NCBI RefSeq assembly: GCF_006363915.1
Contig: NZ_CP040946.1
Source: Methylophilus medardensis
GTDB lineage: Bacteria; Pseudomonadota; Gammaproteobacteria; Burkholderiales; Methylophilaceae
Length of the DNA: 64,000 nt
Strand: one strand, 5' to 3'
The position numbers and the translations under genes are program-made. The first letter of the stretch is position 1; each line of letters begins with the position of its first letter. The notes beneath the pieces are model-generated. The model had not been told where the DNA came from and made no database searches. It saw nothing but the letters and a program-made list of their open reading frames with translations. This document shows positions 51,297 to 60,724 of this stretch, one piece after another.

Positions 51297-51745
51297 AAAG
51301 TATTGCTTATCGCGCAAAGGGTTTTATGTTGCCTGTGGCAATATTCCTGCTAGTAACGTTGGCTGCTTTGGTCGGTTACGCCATGCGCCTGTCTGTGCTC
51401 GCCCAAGTAGGAACGATTCAAGACGTGCAGGGGGCGAATGCCTATCTAGCAGCCAGAGCAGGCGTGGAGTGGGCAGCATACCAAGTATTGGCGCCGGGTT
51501 CTAACGCCATACAAAACTGCCCGGCCGTGCCTGCGCCGTTTACGATTAATGGGTTCAATATTGTGCTGACTTGTAATCGAAGCGTGCCCAAAGACAAAGG
51601 CAACACGCAAGATATCGGCATCTACAGTATTACCTCTACCGCGTCGGTGGGGGTGGCTGGCAGTCAGGATTATATTGAGAGAAGAATTGCTGTGACTCTG
51701 AGCCGCTGTTTATATAACGACCCTGCTGGCGAGGAGTGTAATTAA
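51293..51745 (+). CDS. mshP: MSHA biogenesis protein MshP-like
   Basis: A 150-residue protein with an N-terminal hydrophobic helix preceded by a prepilin-like KGFMLPVAIFLLVTLAALVGYAMRLS, in which the Glu5 of true pilins is absent. This resembles GspK/PilX/MshP proteins that cap the pilus tip. Three cysteine-containing segments (QNCPAV, LTCNRS, SRCLYND) lie in the body and another at the C-terminus. Overlaps mshO by ATGA and precedes mshQ by 12 bases. Confidence 0.78.
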   Translation: MKSIAYRAKGFMLPVAIFLLVTLAALVGYAMRLSVLAQVGTIQDVQGANAYLAARAGVEWAAYQVLAPGSNAIQNCPAVPAPFTINGFNIVLTCNRSVPKDKGNTQDIGIYSITSTASVGVAGSQDYIERRIAVTLSRCLYNDPAGEECN

Positions 51746-51757
51746 CGAGGAATATTC

Positions 51758-54700
51758 ATGCCAAGGTTGATTAAAGGTTTATTAATCAATTTACTTTTAA
51801 TCGTGATGCTAAGCTACTCTGGATTTGCTTGTGCTGTCGTAACGCAACTCAACAAGAACGGTGGTACAAACAGCAGCAATGGTCTACAGATTAGTATTTC
51901 AGAAACCACGCAAATGCAGGTCAAGCGACTGGGTAGTGGCCAACTTTACAACCCAGGATCATTCCCTGATAACAATTTATTGGATAATGGGGTCTACATA
52001 CGCTTCAACAACAGAATGTATGGCTTGAGACACTTTGCCTATTCAACCCCGACAGCTTTCAACTCCGATAGCATTACCGCTGAGCAACCAACCACTGTTT
52101 CACAGGGCGTAACCCAAACCGCAACGTCCACGCTGGTGTTGACCTCTTCATCCTTAAGCACGCCTAGAGTCTCCATTGCATGGAAATACACCTACCCGCT
52201 CGATTACGTGACGGCAGAAGTCACGTTGACTATTCCTTTAACGGCAACGGTTAGCGCGAGTAACCCAGTGCGTTACTACCATGCAGTCGATACCTATCTG
52301 GGCGGTAGCGACAACGGTTGTGGGGTACGTTATACCGATACAAATGGCAAGTTAGTGGTCGGGACCTATCCGCTTTCAAACAACAACTGTCCCTCTAGCA
52401 ATGCACTCCCCCCCAACTTAGATGTGGTGGAATCTTTCCGCGAACGCTCTGGTAAATTTGACCATTATTGCGTCGGTTTTTGGAGCGATTTTTGGAGCAC
52501 AGCCTCAAACGCCCCTGGTTGTGCCATCAGCAAAACAGGCAGTCTCGCGGATACCATTTCTACAACCTATCAAGATACCGGCGCCGCGATTGAGTACGAC
52601 TTTACTGCGCCCGGTATTTACACTTTTAGTTATGATTTTGTGGTCGGGTCAACCTTTGTGCCTAATTATGACCATCTTGAAATTCGCCATGGTGGTAGTG
52701 CGACCCTGTGCCCGGCTGAGATAAAAGTACTGGCTTGCCTGTCGTCTGCCGTGCCTTGCCCTGATAACCAATTGGTGAGCTCCGGCAGTTTGCAAGGCAG
52801 TTTAACTTTTTCACCGACGACGCCTGCTGTGAGCGAGTCCCCAGATCCGTTTGATGTTGGCTCGAACCAGTCGATTGCGACAGTGACTGTGCAAGGCACA
52901 GCCGCGGGGACTTATACCTTAGGAGCCACCGGGCTGACCAAAACCCCGTTGAGTGGGGTCAAGTGCTACAACACTGCCAACAATTCACAAAACTGTAGTT
53001 TCACCTTCACCAATACGCCTTGCGTAAGTACTTTTGAATGCATGGAAAACAGTCTCACGTATAACAACCTGCAAACTAATGGCTCTGCACGCAACCCACT
53101 TTACACCAAAGTGTTGGGGCAAAGTTTTGATGTTGATGTGGTTGCTTTGCTGGCCAATGGCGCTCAATCCTCAGGCTATAGCGCAACACTTGGCCTGACC
53201 GTCAATTTAGTGACTGACGATGCGGGCAGTTGTGGTTCGACCATTGTGGCCACCAAACAAGTGGCCTTTGCTGCCGCTGATAATGGGCGCAAAAAAGTCA
53301 CGTTTGCCTCGACCGATTTGTTGCGGGCGTACCCTAATTTGCGCTGCAAAGTCACGGACCTCGCTTTACTCAAAACGGGTTGCTCTTCTGATAACTTTGC
53401 GGTTCGCCCACAGTCTTTAACAGTGGCATCCACGAATGCGACGCAGTCCTCGCCTTCTCCATCCTCCACCCCCGTATTCAAGGCTGGGGTGAGCAGTACA
53501 GATACAGGTACGAATTTTAATTTGAATACATCAAGTGGCGAACTGGGTTACAACGGCACCCCGCTGATTGATAACACCAAACTTGTTGCTCATTCGGGTG
53601 CGCCAGTGGTTGGTCAAGTCAATGGCAGTTTTCCGGCAGCCACGCTCGGTAGCAGCTCGGGCAATGCCTTTAAATACAGCGAGGTAGGCCACTTTAAAGT
53701 CTCCGCGCAAGGCGTTTATGACAACAGTTATACCGCAGTGGATAGCGCAAAAGGCGATTGTGATGATGTCAGCGCGCCTTTTGAAAATAACCCCAGCGTC
53801 ACCCCTAAAAAATATGGATGTCGTTTTGGTAATACCTCAGAGAGCAGCTTTTTTGGTAGGTTTATTCCAGATCATTTTACCGTCACCCCCAATTTAGCCA
53901 CCACCTTGGCGTGCAATACGTTTGTCTATTACGGCCAAGACACCGCCACCACTCCTGGGTTACTGACGCCGTTTACGCTGATCGCGCAGAATGCTGCCAA
54001 CGCGACGACGCAAAACTACACAGGCAACAGTTACGCCAAGTTTGATCTTTCAGGCTGGAATAATTATCGCTTCAGTACCACACCGCTCAATGGCGCGACG
54101 TTATTAGCGAGTCAGATGTCGCCAGCCGTCACGGGTACCTGGAGCAATGGTACGGCCAGCGTCAGCGCACGTCATCGTTTGTCGCGGCCTGCATCAGAGG
54201 TCAACCCAGCCAATGTGGTGTTGTCTGCCCAGCCACAAGAAACAGACAGCACCGTGCTGATCGATTCCACGCAAACAGCACTCACGGGTAGCATTCCTTT
54301 CCGCTACGGGCGCTTGGCGGTCACGCCTGCCCATGGCTCCGAGCTTTTGCCCTTGGTGGTGCCGATAGAAGCGCAGTTCAGAAATAATGGGGTGTACGTC
54401 AGAAGTCAGAACGATAGTTGTACGACAGTCCCGTTGTCGAGCATTGTCATGCGTAATTACCGGGGTAATTTAAATGCGTGTGAAACGCAGCTTAGCGGTA
54501 GTGCAACCATGGCCAGCGGTGTGCTAAACATGCGACTTAGCGCGCCCGGCATGGGCAGTGATGGCAGACCCAATACCGGCAGTGTCGACTTAGAGGTCAA
54601 TCTAGGGGCGGTGAGTGGCAGCGAAATGACGTGCCTGAGTGCCGCGCAGTCAGCCGCCACCAGCGGGGTATTGACATGGTTTGGCAGTACAGATCCCACT

Positions 54701-54760
54701 GCACGTGCCTCGTTTGGTATCTACAAAGCGCCCATCATCTACATGCGAGAAAACTTCTGA
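51758..54760 (+). CDS. mshQ: MshQ-like large secreted protein (DUF6701 C-terminus)
   Basis: A 1000-residue exported protein with a signal peptide (1-26). The first 300 residues form a beta-rich domain with SISETTQMQVKRLGSGQ and a YYHAVDTYLGGSDNGCGV segment. A middle part carries many cysteines and Ser/Thr-rich linkers. From about residue 400 it follows the MshQ/DUF6701 pattern, including FGRFIPDHFTVTPNL, FRYGRLAVTPAHGSELLPLVVPIEAQF and the C-terminal ASFGIYKAPIIYMRENF. MshQ is encoded at the end of the pilin operon in MSHA systems and is thought to be a tip or surface adhesin. This N-terminal region may be the variable binding part; its ligand is unknown. Confidence 0.82.
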   Translation: MPRLIKGLLINLLLIVMLSYSGFACAVVTQLNKNGGTNSSNGLQISISETTQMQVKRLGSGQLYNPGSFPDNNLLDNGVYIRFNNRMYGLRHFAYSTPTAFNSDSITAEQPTTVSQGVTQTATSTLVLTSSSLSTPRVSIAWKYTYPLDYVTAEVTLTIPLTATVSASNPVRYYHAVDTYLGGSDNGCGVRYTDTNGKLVVGTYPLSNNNCPSSNALPPNLDVVESFRERSGKFDHYCVGFWSDFWSTASNAPGCAISKTGSLADTISTTYQDTGAAIEYDFTAPGIYTFSYDFVVGSTFVPNYDHLEIRHGGSATLCPAEIKVLACLSSAVPCPDNQLVSSGSLQGSLTFSPTTPAVSESPDPFDVGSNQSIATVTVQGTAAGTYTLGATGLTKTPLSGVKCYNTANNSQNCSFTFTNTPCVSTFECMENSLTYNNLQTNGSARNPLYTKVLGQSFDVDVVALLANGAQSSGYSATLGLTVNLVTDDAGSCGSTIVATKQVAFAAADNGRKKVTFASTDLLRAYPNLRCKVTDLALLKTGCSSDNFAVRPQSLTVASTNATQSSPSPSSTPVFKAGVSSTDTGTNFNLNTSSGELGYNGTPLIDNTKLVAHSGAPVVGQVNGSFPAATLGSSSGNAFKYSEVGHFKVSAQGVYDNSYTAVDSAKGDCDDVSAPFENNPSVTPKKYGCRFGNTSESSFFGRFIPDHFTVTPNLATTLACNTFVYYGQDTATTPGLLTPFTLIAQNAANATTQNYTGNSYAKFDLSGWNNYRFSTTPLNGATLLASQMSPAVTGTWSNGTASVSARHRLSRPASEVNPANVVLSAQPQETDSTVLIDSTQTALTGSIPFRYGRLAVTPAHGSELLPLVVPIEAQFRNNGVYVRSQNDSCTTVPLSSIVMRNYRGNLNACETQLSGSATMASGVLNMRLSAPGMGSDGRPNTGSVDLEVNLGAVSGSEMTCLSAAQSAATSGVLTWFGSTDPTARASFGIYKAPIIYMRENF

Positions 54761-55035
54761 TGCAAACAAATTCGCCGAATCCGATGGTTATGCGCTTTTT
54801 ATCGAGCATTTAAATCAGCCCGGCAGGCACTAAAGTTGCTCTACATGAAATAGAAACATCCATGCGTCACAAATTGGTACTTTTACAACGGATGAAAGAT
54901 GTGTGTTTTGCCGCATGGGTAGATGGCTTTGACGATAAACTTTATTGTGTATACTAATTTTCGATTCAACTTGAAGTATTGATTGTTATACATTGATTTT
55001 AAATAAAAAAAATTTAGGAAGATAGATAAACCGCC

Positions 55036-55974
55036 ATGGAATGGTTTAAACGACAAAAGAACAAGCAGCAAGTTGGTGTGAGTTATACCGACATGCATGT
55101 CAGCACTGTCGCCTTGACGCCGTCATCCACAGGGGTCAAACCAGTGGTCTCATTCGCTGCTGTCGAGCAGGTGCCCTTGCACGCCACCTCCACATTACGT
55201 CACTTTGTGACTAAAAATGACCTGAAAAACTTGCCTTGCAACCTGGTGCTGAGTGTCGACCAATACAACATCGTTCAAATTGATAAACCCAATATGCCGG
55301 ACGACGAGGTGAAACCTGCGTTGCGCTGGAAACTCAAAGGCCTGCTGGACTATTCGGTAGAGCAAGCCGTGGTCGATGGCATTGAAGTGCCGATGGATCC
55401 TGCTTACGCCAATCGCCAGCCATTCATGTTAGCGATTTGTGCCAAAAAAGCACTGGTCTCTGCGGTGGGAAACCACGTGAGTGATGCCGGTTTTAATTTG
55501 AAATCCGTGGATGTGCATGCGCTGGTGCAGCGCAACATTGCCCACTTGCTGGAGCACGAAGACCGTGCGCTGGTGATGTTAAGTATTTTGCCGCGTGGCT
55601 GCTTGATGACTTTTACTGCCAAGGGCGAGTTATATCACACACGGTTGATTGAGTTAGACCGAGATTTTCTCAATGACCGTGGTGACTTATTTAAGAGTAA
55701 TTTTGACAAACTGGTGCTCGAGTTACAGCGCTCACTGGACAGTTTTGACCGCCAGTTTCCTTACCTGAGCCTGAACCGCATGGTGGTGGCACCCGTCTCC
55801 AACCGTGATTACTTGGTTAGCGGGTTGAGTTCAAGTCTGTACGTGCCGGTGAATGTGTTTAACCTTGAGGATATTGCAGAATTGCCGGCAGATCAGGATT
55901 TTTCTAGCCTTGAAAAACAAGCCATGTTGTTGCCTGCGCTTGGTGCCGCCTTGCGCCAGGAGATCACAGCATGA
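55036..55974 (+). CDS. mshI: MSHA biogenesis protein MshI (PilM-like)
   Basis: A 312-residue cytoplasmic protein of the PilM/actin-like fold family. It lacks signal and membrane segments and starts with GVSYTDMHVSTVAL, a degenerate actin-type nucleotide loop. The typical MshI segment VLSVDQYNIVQIDKPNMPDDEVKPALRWKLKGLLDYSVEQAVVDGIEVP is present, and ELQRSLDSFDRQFP lies in the C-terminal half. It should dock the PilN-like protein from the cytoplasmic side. Gap to mshQ is 275 bases and AT-rich, so a promoter there is probable but not pinned down. Confidence 0.85.
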   Translation: MEWFKRQKNKQQVGVSYTDMHVSTVALTPSSTGVKPVVSFAAVEQVPLHATSTLRHFVTKNDLKNLPCNLVLSVDQYNIVQIDKPNMPDDEVKPALRWKLKGLLDYSVEQAVVDGIEVPMDPAYANRQPFMLAICAKKALVSAVGNHVSDAGFNLKSVDVHALVQRNIAHLLEHEDRALVMLSILPRGCLMTFTAKGELYHTRLIELDRDFLNDRGDLFKSNFDKLVLELQRSLDSFDRQFPYLSLNRMVVAPVSNRDYLVSGLSSSLYVPVNVFNLEDIAELPADQDFSSLEKQAMLLPALGAALRQEITA

Positions 55975-56822
55975 GTCAGCAGATTAATCTGTTTGAAGGT
56001 GGTCTGGTTAGAGCCAAGGATTGGTTCACGTTACCCTTTGTCGCGCTGGTGTATGCAGTGGCGGCTGGGGTCATGTTTTATTTGTACACGGGTTTTGAGA
56101 CAGACAACGCACAGTTGCAAATACAGCGCAATCAAGCTGTGAGCCAGTTTGAGGCGATGCAGAAAAAATTCGATACCTTAGCGCTACAGGTCGCGCCGGT
56201 GGATAACAGCAAACTAGAAACGGAGTTGAAAAACCTCCAGGCGCGTTTTGAGATGCAATCGCAAATGTTGGCCATTTTTCAACAATCGGTCTCCAGTGCC
56301 GCTGACCACCTGATTGATTACATGCGTGCCTTAACCGCGCAGCAACAACCGGGGCTTTGGTTGACAGGGTTCAAAATTGAACCGGCCTCGCAACATGTGT
56401 CGCTCAGTGGCCAAGCATTGCAGTCTGAACAGATTCCACTGTATCTGGATTTGTTGTCTGCGCAAAGTGTGTTTACGGGCACGCAGTTTGCCGGGCTACA
56501 GTTGAAACAACAGGAGTTACGCCTGCCACAAACGTCACTCGCGGCAACTAACGCTGCACAAGCGCCGGTGAGCCCAGCGCCTGAACCTGCCGGCGTTGGC
56601 AAAGGCGCGGCGGATGCCGGCAGCAATGCTATACCAGCTGTGGCTGCGCCGGTATCTACGAGTCCTTCGCCATCTGCACGCGAAGATGCGCAGACCTTGA
56701 CCGTCTACGCTTTTGAAGTCAAAGGGCGCGACATGCAAACACAGGCAAAACGCGACAACACCTTAAGTTGGGATGCGTTTGTTCGTCAAACCAGTCAAGC
56801 CCAGCCGATTGCAGGAAAATAA
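55971..56822 (+). CDS. PilN-like MSHA biogenesis protein
   Basis: A 283-residue bitopic inner-membrane protein. The N-terminus QQINLFEGGLVRAK is the PilN signature (INL-F) that contacts PilM/MshI. A helix at about 22-42 crosses the membrane, a coiled coil follows (about 48-100), and a small alpha/beta domain ends near residue 185 with an SGQALQSEQIPLYLDLLSA segment. A Pro/Ala/Ser-rich linker (about 190-235) leads to a short C-terminal part. It overlaps mshI by four bases, as pilM and pilN do. Confidence 0.8.
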   Translation: MSQQINLFEGGLVRAKDWFTLPFVALVYAVAAGVMFYLYTGFETDNAQLQIQRNQAVSQFEAMQKKFDTLALQVAPVDNSKLETELKNLQARFEMQSQMLAIFQQSVSSAADHLIDYMRALTAQQQPGLWLTGFKIEPASQHVSLSGQALQSEQIPLYLDLLSAQSVFTGTQFAGLQLKQQELRLPQTSLAATNAAQAPVSPAPEPAGVGKGAADAGSNAIPAVAAPVSTSPSPSAREDAQTLTVYAFEVKGRDMQTQAKRDNTLSWDAFVRQTSQAQPIAGK

Positions 56823-56825
56823 GCG

Positions 56826-57548
56826 ATGCGATTTGAGCAATTACAGACAATCAATGATAAATGGCTTGCGCTGTCACAACGTGAGCGCTGGATGGTGTTT
56901 GGCGCCGGCTTGTTGGCGGTGGTCGGTCTGATGGATACCTTTTTGCTAGAGCCTCAGCGCGTGCAGTTGGCAAGCACGCAGCAGGAAATTAGCAAAATTC
57001 AGAATGATACGGCCACGCTGACGGAGAAGATGACCACACTCGCCAGTCAATCGGCGCCGCAACCCATCAACAATGCCTTTCAGCAACAGATTGATGAGAC
57101 CAACCAGAAAATCAACAGTCAATCTGCGGATCTGCTCAAAATATCTTCATATATGGTGCCGCCGCAACAAATGATCGCTTTATTGAAAAAGTTGCTGCAA
57201 AAACACACCGATGTGCAAGTGGAAGAAATGCAGTCATTGCCAGTGGTGGATTTTATTGAAAAGCAAAGAAAAGTATTACAGGCATCCACTGCGGCGGACA
57301 GCCCTGTTGGAACAGCCACTGGCAGTTCTGACGAGGCTTGGAAGAATGTGCCGCATGTCTATCAACATTCGGTAAAAATGCGCCTCAAAGGAAAGTATTT
57401 TGAGCTGATGGCCTATGCGCAGTCGTTGAAAGCCATTGGCCAAACGCTCGCTTGGGAAACTGCAGAGCTCAAAGCCGATTATCCGCAAAGCGAGTTAACG
57501 GTTCAGGTGTACACCTTAAGTGGTGAGAATGCATGGTTGGGGATTTAG
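56826..57548 (+). CDS. mshJ: MSHA biogenesis protein MshJ (PilO-like)
   Basis: A 240-residue inner-membrane protein. After WLALSQRERWMVFGAG comes one transmembrane helix (about 25-43), then a long coiled coil (about 50-115) and a PilO-like alpha/beta domain (QMIALLKKLLQKHTDVQVEEMQSLP and a HSVKMRLKGKYFELMAYAQSL segment). It should form the alignment complex with the PilN-like protein, linking platform and secretin. Start 4 bases after the PilN-like gene. Confidence 0.83.
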   Translation: MRFEQLQTINDKWLALSQRERWMVFGAGLLAVVGLMDTFLLEPQRVQLASTQQEISKIQNDTATLTEKMTTLASQSAPQPINNAFQQQIDETNQKINSQSADLLKISSYMVPPQQMIALLKKLLQKHTDVQVEEMQSLPVVDFIEKQRKVLQASTAADSPVGTATGSSDEAWKNVPHVYQHSVKMRLKGKYFELMAYAQSLKAIGQTLAWETAELKADYPQSELTVQVYTLSGENAWLGI

Positions 57549-57549
57549 C

Positions 57550-57978
57550 ATGCGCTTGTTGATGATCACATTATTAATGACAGGGTTAGGGCAGGCAGGC
57601 ATTGCTCGTGCGGATGGCATGGTGGACCCTACCAAGCCACCGGCCTCGGTGATGGCCTATTTGCCGAACGCGCAGACGCAGGCAGAGCAGCCTTGGGTAC
57701 TGACCGCGATTCAAGAAAATGGCAAAACCGGGTTTGCGGTCGTCAACGGGCAGATGGTGCCAGTGGGTGGCAATCATGAGGGATTTAAGCTGACCTCGGT
57801 GAAAAACCGCCAAGCCCTTTTTATAAGCAAAACGGGTGAGAAAAAAGTGCTCAGTATGGGCTTGTCCAGTTTTATACCAGAGGCACCGCCACCCTTGGGA
57901 GCGAAAAAAGACCATCGGGCGAAAAAGATTAAAAAATCGGCCACACCTTTAAACTACCAAAAGATAGAAAACAAGTGA
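57550..57978 (+). CDS. mshK: MSHA biogenesis protein MshK-like
   Basis: A 142-residue exported protein with a signal peptide (1-23, IARA|DGMVDPTKPP). The segment GMVDPTKPPASV and the later WVLTAIQENGKTGFAVVNGQMVPVGG match MshK and resemble the PilP/GspC-type homology region that binds the secretin. The C-terminal tail is basic. The ATG at 57550, 1 base after the mshJ stop, is chosen over one 10 codons upstream because it gives a normal signal peptide. Confidence 0.8.
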   Translation: MRLLMITLLMTGLGQAGIARADGMVDPTKPPASVMAYLPNAQTQAEQPWVLTAIQENGKTGFAVVNGQMVPVGGNHEGFKLTSVKNRQALFISKTGEKKVLSMGLSSFIPEAPPPLGAKKDHRAKKIKKSATPLNYQKIENK

Positions 57979-58036
57979 CACACATTGCATGTTTCGCACC
58001 GGCAAGCATGCAAGGGAAATCAACAGAGAGACTGCT

Positions 58037-59806
58037 ATGAAAACTTTTGTGAATACATTGGGTTTGATGATTATCGGCACCGGACTGGTCGGTTGTACCA
58101 GCAATCCGTTCGCCCCAAGCAATGTATCGATTAACCCTAAAATTCAAAATGAATTGGCGACCGCTGTGGCTAAGTCGCAATCGCAAGTCACCCCCCCTCC
58201 TAAAGAGGTGACGGATGAGTTGTTCGAGCCGGCCAAGATCGAGGCGCCAAAGGCATTAGCCAAACGCGTGGAGCCCAGATTTGACCTGGTAGTGAATAAA
58301 GCGCCGGCAGCACAGGTGCTGATGGGCATCGTGTCTGGTAGCCCTTACAGCATTGCTTTAAGTCCTGAGCTCAAAGGCGAAATCTCAATCAATTTACGCG
58401 ATGTGACCTTATTTGAAGCACTGAATTCCTTGCGTGATTTGTATGGCTATGAATACAAAATGAATGGCAAACAGATCTTTGTTGAACCGCAAACGATACA
58501 AACGCGGGTATTTCAGGTCAACTATATTACGGGTTCACGCCGTGGCACCTCCGCGACCCGCGTCACCTCCGGTACTGCTAGTGGCTCAGGCGCTGGTGGT
58601 GCAGCCGGTGTGGCTGGCCAAGCAGCGGTATCAAACGGTTTCGGTAATGGGACAGGTACAGGGGTTGCAACTGGCGCTGGCGCCTCCGGTGCCTCTAATC
58701 TGCAAGTGTACGCCTCTGATGTGAGTATGCGGACAAATAATGATTTCTGGGAAGAAATTGGTGCATCCTTGAGTGGCTTGGTCGGTGAAGAAAATGGCCG
58801 TAAAGTCATCATTAATGCGCAATCCGGCATCATTATGGTGAAAGCCATGCCCAAAGAAATCCGTCAGGTTGAAAAGTTTTTGAGTCTGATGCAAGTGACG
58901 GTGGATCGTCAGGTGATTCTTGAGGCCAAAATCATCAAAGTGCAATTAAACCGAAATTCGCAACAAGGGATTAACTGGGCAGCGGTCAGAAATATCCGTG
59001 GACGCGACTACACCTTTGGTAACGTCGATGGCAATACCACCTTAGGCGAAACCGGCGCACTCACTAACGGCACACTCACCAGCACTGTGCCTGGTGCGCT
59101 GAGTAATAGCGCCCCCATCTCGATTGGTGGCTCAATGTTTGCGCTGGCCGTGCAAGGCAAAAACTTCTCGGCACTGCTAAATTTTCTTGAAACGCAAGGC
59201 AATGTAGAGGTGCTCTCTAGCCCGCGCATCGCGACGATCAACAACCAGAAGGCTGTGCTCAAGGTCGGTAACGACGCATTTTATGTCACGAACGTGAGAA
59301 CCAATGTCACGACCACCACCGGCGGGGCGATTGTGACGCCTGATATTCAACTACAACCTTACTTTTCAGGCATTTCGTTGGACGTGACACCGCAGATTGA
59401 TAAAGACGACAACATCACTTTGCATGTCCATCCTTTCATTAGTGATGTCACGCAGGTTAACCGTACCGTGAACCTATCGAGTGCGAATGGGGGGACGTAT
59501 ACCATTCCAACGGCGTCTTCCAATATTAATGAAACGGACAGTATTGTGCGCACCAAAGATGGCAACGTGATTGCGATTGGCGGTCTGATGTCTGAGTCGG
59601 TCGACAATACACGTACCAAAGTGCCCGGCTTGGGCGATGTGAAGTTTCTTGGGAATTTGTTCCGTCAGAAGGACCAAGCGAGTACTAAAACCGAATTGGT
59701 GATTTTGCTGAAGTCGACCGTGGTGCGTGGCGGTGAGAGCTGGGCGCAAGATCTACTTGATAGCCAAGATCGGGTTGATAAACTCAAGAGCGATACCAGT
59801 TTTTAG
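58037..59806 (+). CDS. mshL: MSHA outer-membrane secretin MshL
   Basis: A 589-residue secretin lipoprotein with lipobox GLVGC (C20). It is the outer-membrane pore for the pilus. An N-terminal STN-type domain (FDLVVNKAPAAQVLMGIVSGSPY, INLRDVTLFEALNSLRDLYGYEYK) is followed by a Gly/Ala/Thr-rich low-complexity insert (about bases 58536-58700). The N1-type ring domain has NAQSGIIMVKAMPKEIRQVEKFL, and the secretin channel domain has LEAKIIKVQLNRNSQQGINWA, VLSSPRIATINNQKAVLKVG and VPGLGDVKFLGNLFRQKD. The ATG at 58037, preceded by GAGAG, yields the lipoprotein signal. First 16 codons of the longer frame are discounted. Confidence 0.92.
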   Translation: MKTFVNTLGLMIIGTGLVGCTSNPFAPSNVSINPKIQNELATAVAKSQSQVTPPPKEVTDELFEPAKIEAPKALAKRVEPRFDLVVNKAPAAQVLMGIVSGSPYSIALSPELKGEISINLRDVTLFEALNSLRDLYGYEYKMNGKQIFVEPQTIQTRVFQVNYITGSRRGTSATRVTSGTASGSGAGGAAGVAGQAAVSNGFGNGTGTGVATGAGASGASNLQVYASDVSMRTNNDFWEEIGASLSGLVGEENGRKVIINAQSGIIMVKAMPKEIRQVEKFLSLMQVTVDRQVILEAKIIKVQLNRNSQQGINWAAVRNIRGRDYTFGNVDGNTTLGETGALTNGTLTSTVPGALSNSAPISIGGSMFALAVQGKNFSALLNFLETQGNVEVLSSPRIATINNQKAVLKVGNDAFYVTNVRTNVTTTTGGAIVTPDIQLQPYFSGISLDVTPQIDKDDNITLHVHPFISDVTQVNRTVNLSSANGGTYTIPTASSNINETDSIVRTKDGNVIAIGGLMSESVDNTRTKVPGLGDVKFLGNLFRQKDQASTKTELVILLKSTVVRGGESWAQDLLDSQDRVDKLKSDTSF

Positions 59807-59814
59807 GAGCGGGC

Positions 59815-60705
59815 ATGTACCTGCAGCATTTTGGCTTAAAAGAATATCCGTTTAGCATTACACCGGATACCAGTTTTTATTATGCAACGCGTAGTTTGCA
59901 AGAGGCACTCAATACGCTGTTAATTGCCATCCAGTCGGGTGAGGGCTTTGTCAAAATTACCGGCGAAGTCGGCACCGGCAAAACCTTGCTCTGTCGGCGT
60001 CTGCTGAAAGCCTTGGCACCGAACTGTAAGATTGCGTTTATTCCTAATCCTTATTTAGACCCGCATGCCTTACTAATGACGCTGGCCACCGAGTTTGGGG
60101 TGGCGTTCAAACCTGATTTTACCCATCACGACATGATTGATGCACTCAATCGCAAATTGTTGACCTTTGCAGAAGAGGGTCGGCATGTCGTGGTTTGTCT
60201 CGATGAAGTACAGGCCATGCCATTAGAGACGCTAGAAGCCTTACGTTTGCTAAGTAATCTCGAAACTGAAAAACACAAATTGTTACAAGTGGTTATTTTC
60301 GGCCAGCCGGAATTAGAGCAACGGTTATCTCATCCCTCGATTCGGCAGTTGCGGCAACGGATTGGCTTTGAGTATCAGCTCAAAGGCCTACAGTGGGCAG
60401 AATTGGGTTTTTATTTAAATCACCGTATGCATGTGGCCGGCTATCAGGGTGGCATGGTGTTTACGCCTGCTAGTATGCGTTTGCTGTATCGCTATGCGAA
60501 TGGTATCCCAAGACTGCTTAACATTTTGGCGCATAAATCCCTGTTATCCGCCTTTGGTCGCGGCCAGCAAGGGGTGTCTGCAGAGGATGTTAGGGCTGCC
60601 ATCATGGATACGCAGGCGAGCGTGAAGGCGCAACATCGCTGGTTGGAGCACGGCCTGAAATGGTGGCTGACGTTTCATACTGCCATAGCGGGTTTGGGTC
60701 GTTAG
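59815..60705 (+). CDS. mshM: MSHA biogenesis ATPase MshM (ExeA-like)
   Basis: A 296-residue AAA+ ATPase of the ExeA/GspA family. It begins MYLQHFGLKEYPFSITPDTSFYY, carries Walker A GEVGTGKT at residues 50-57 and Walker B VVVCLDEVQAMP, and has the sensor-like RLLSNLETEKHKLLQVVIFGQPELEQ. ExeA family members help insert or assemble the secretin through peptidoglycan. The usual C-terminal peptidoglycan-binding domain and membrane helix are short or missing here. It starts 8 bases after mshL. Confidence 0.9.
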   Translation: MYLQHFGLKEYPFSITPDTSFYYATRSLQEALNTLLIAIQSGEGFVKITGEVGTGKTLLCRRLLKALAPNCKIAFIPNPYLDPHALLMTLATEFGVAFKPDFTHHDMIDALNRKLLTFAEEGRHVVVCLDEVQAMPLETLEALRLLSNLETEKHKLLQVVIFGQPELEQRLSHPSIRQLRQRIGFEYQLKGLQWAELGFYLNHRMHVAGYQGGMVFTPASMRLLYRYANGIPRLLNILAHKSLLSAFGRGQQGVSAEDVRAAIMDTQASVKAQHRWLEHGLKWWLTFHTAIAGLGR

Positions 60706-60724
60706 TTGAAATAAGGGGAACCGC

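Noticed and set aside
54861..54956. 31-codon frame in the mshQ-mshI gap
   Set aside because: Too short, with no ribosome-binding site or family resemblance; AT-rich promoter DNA is more likely. The overlapping minus-strand frame at 54883-55098 is rejected too, since it runs through the mshI start.
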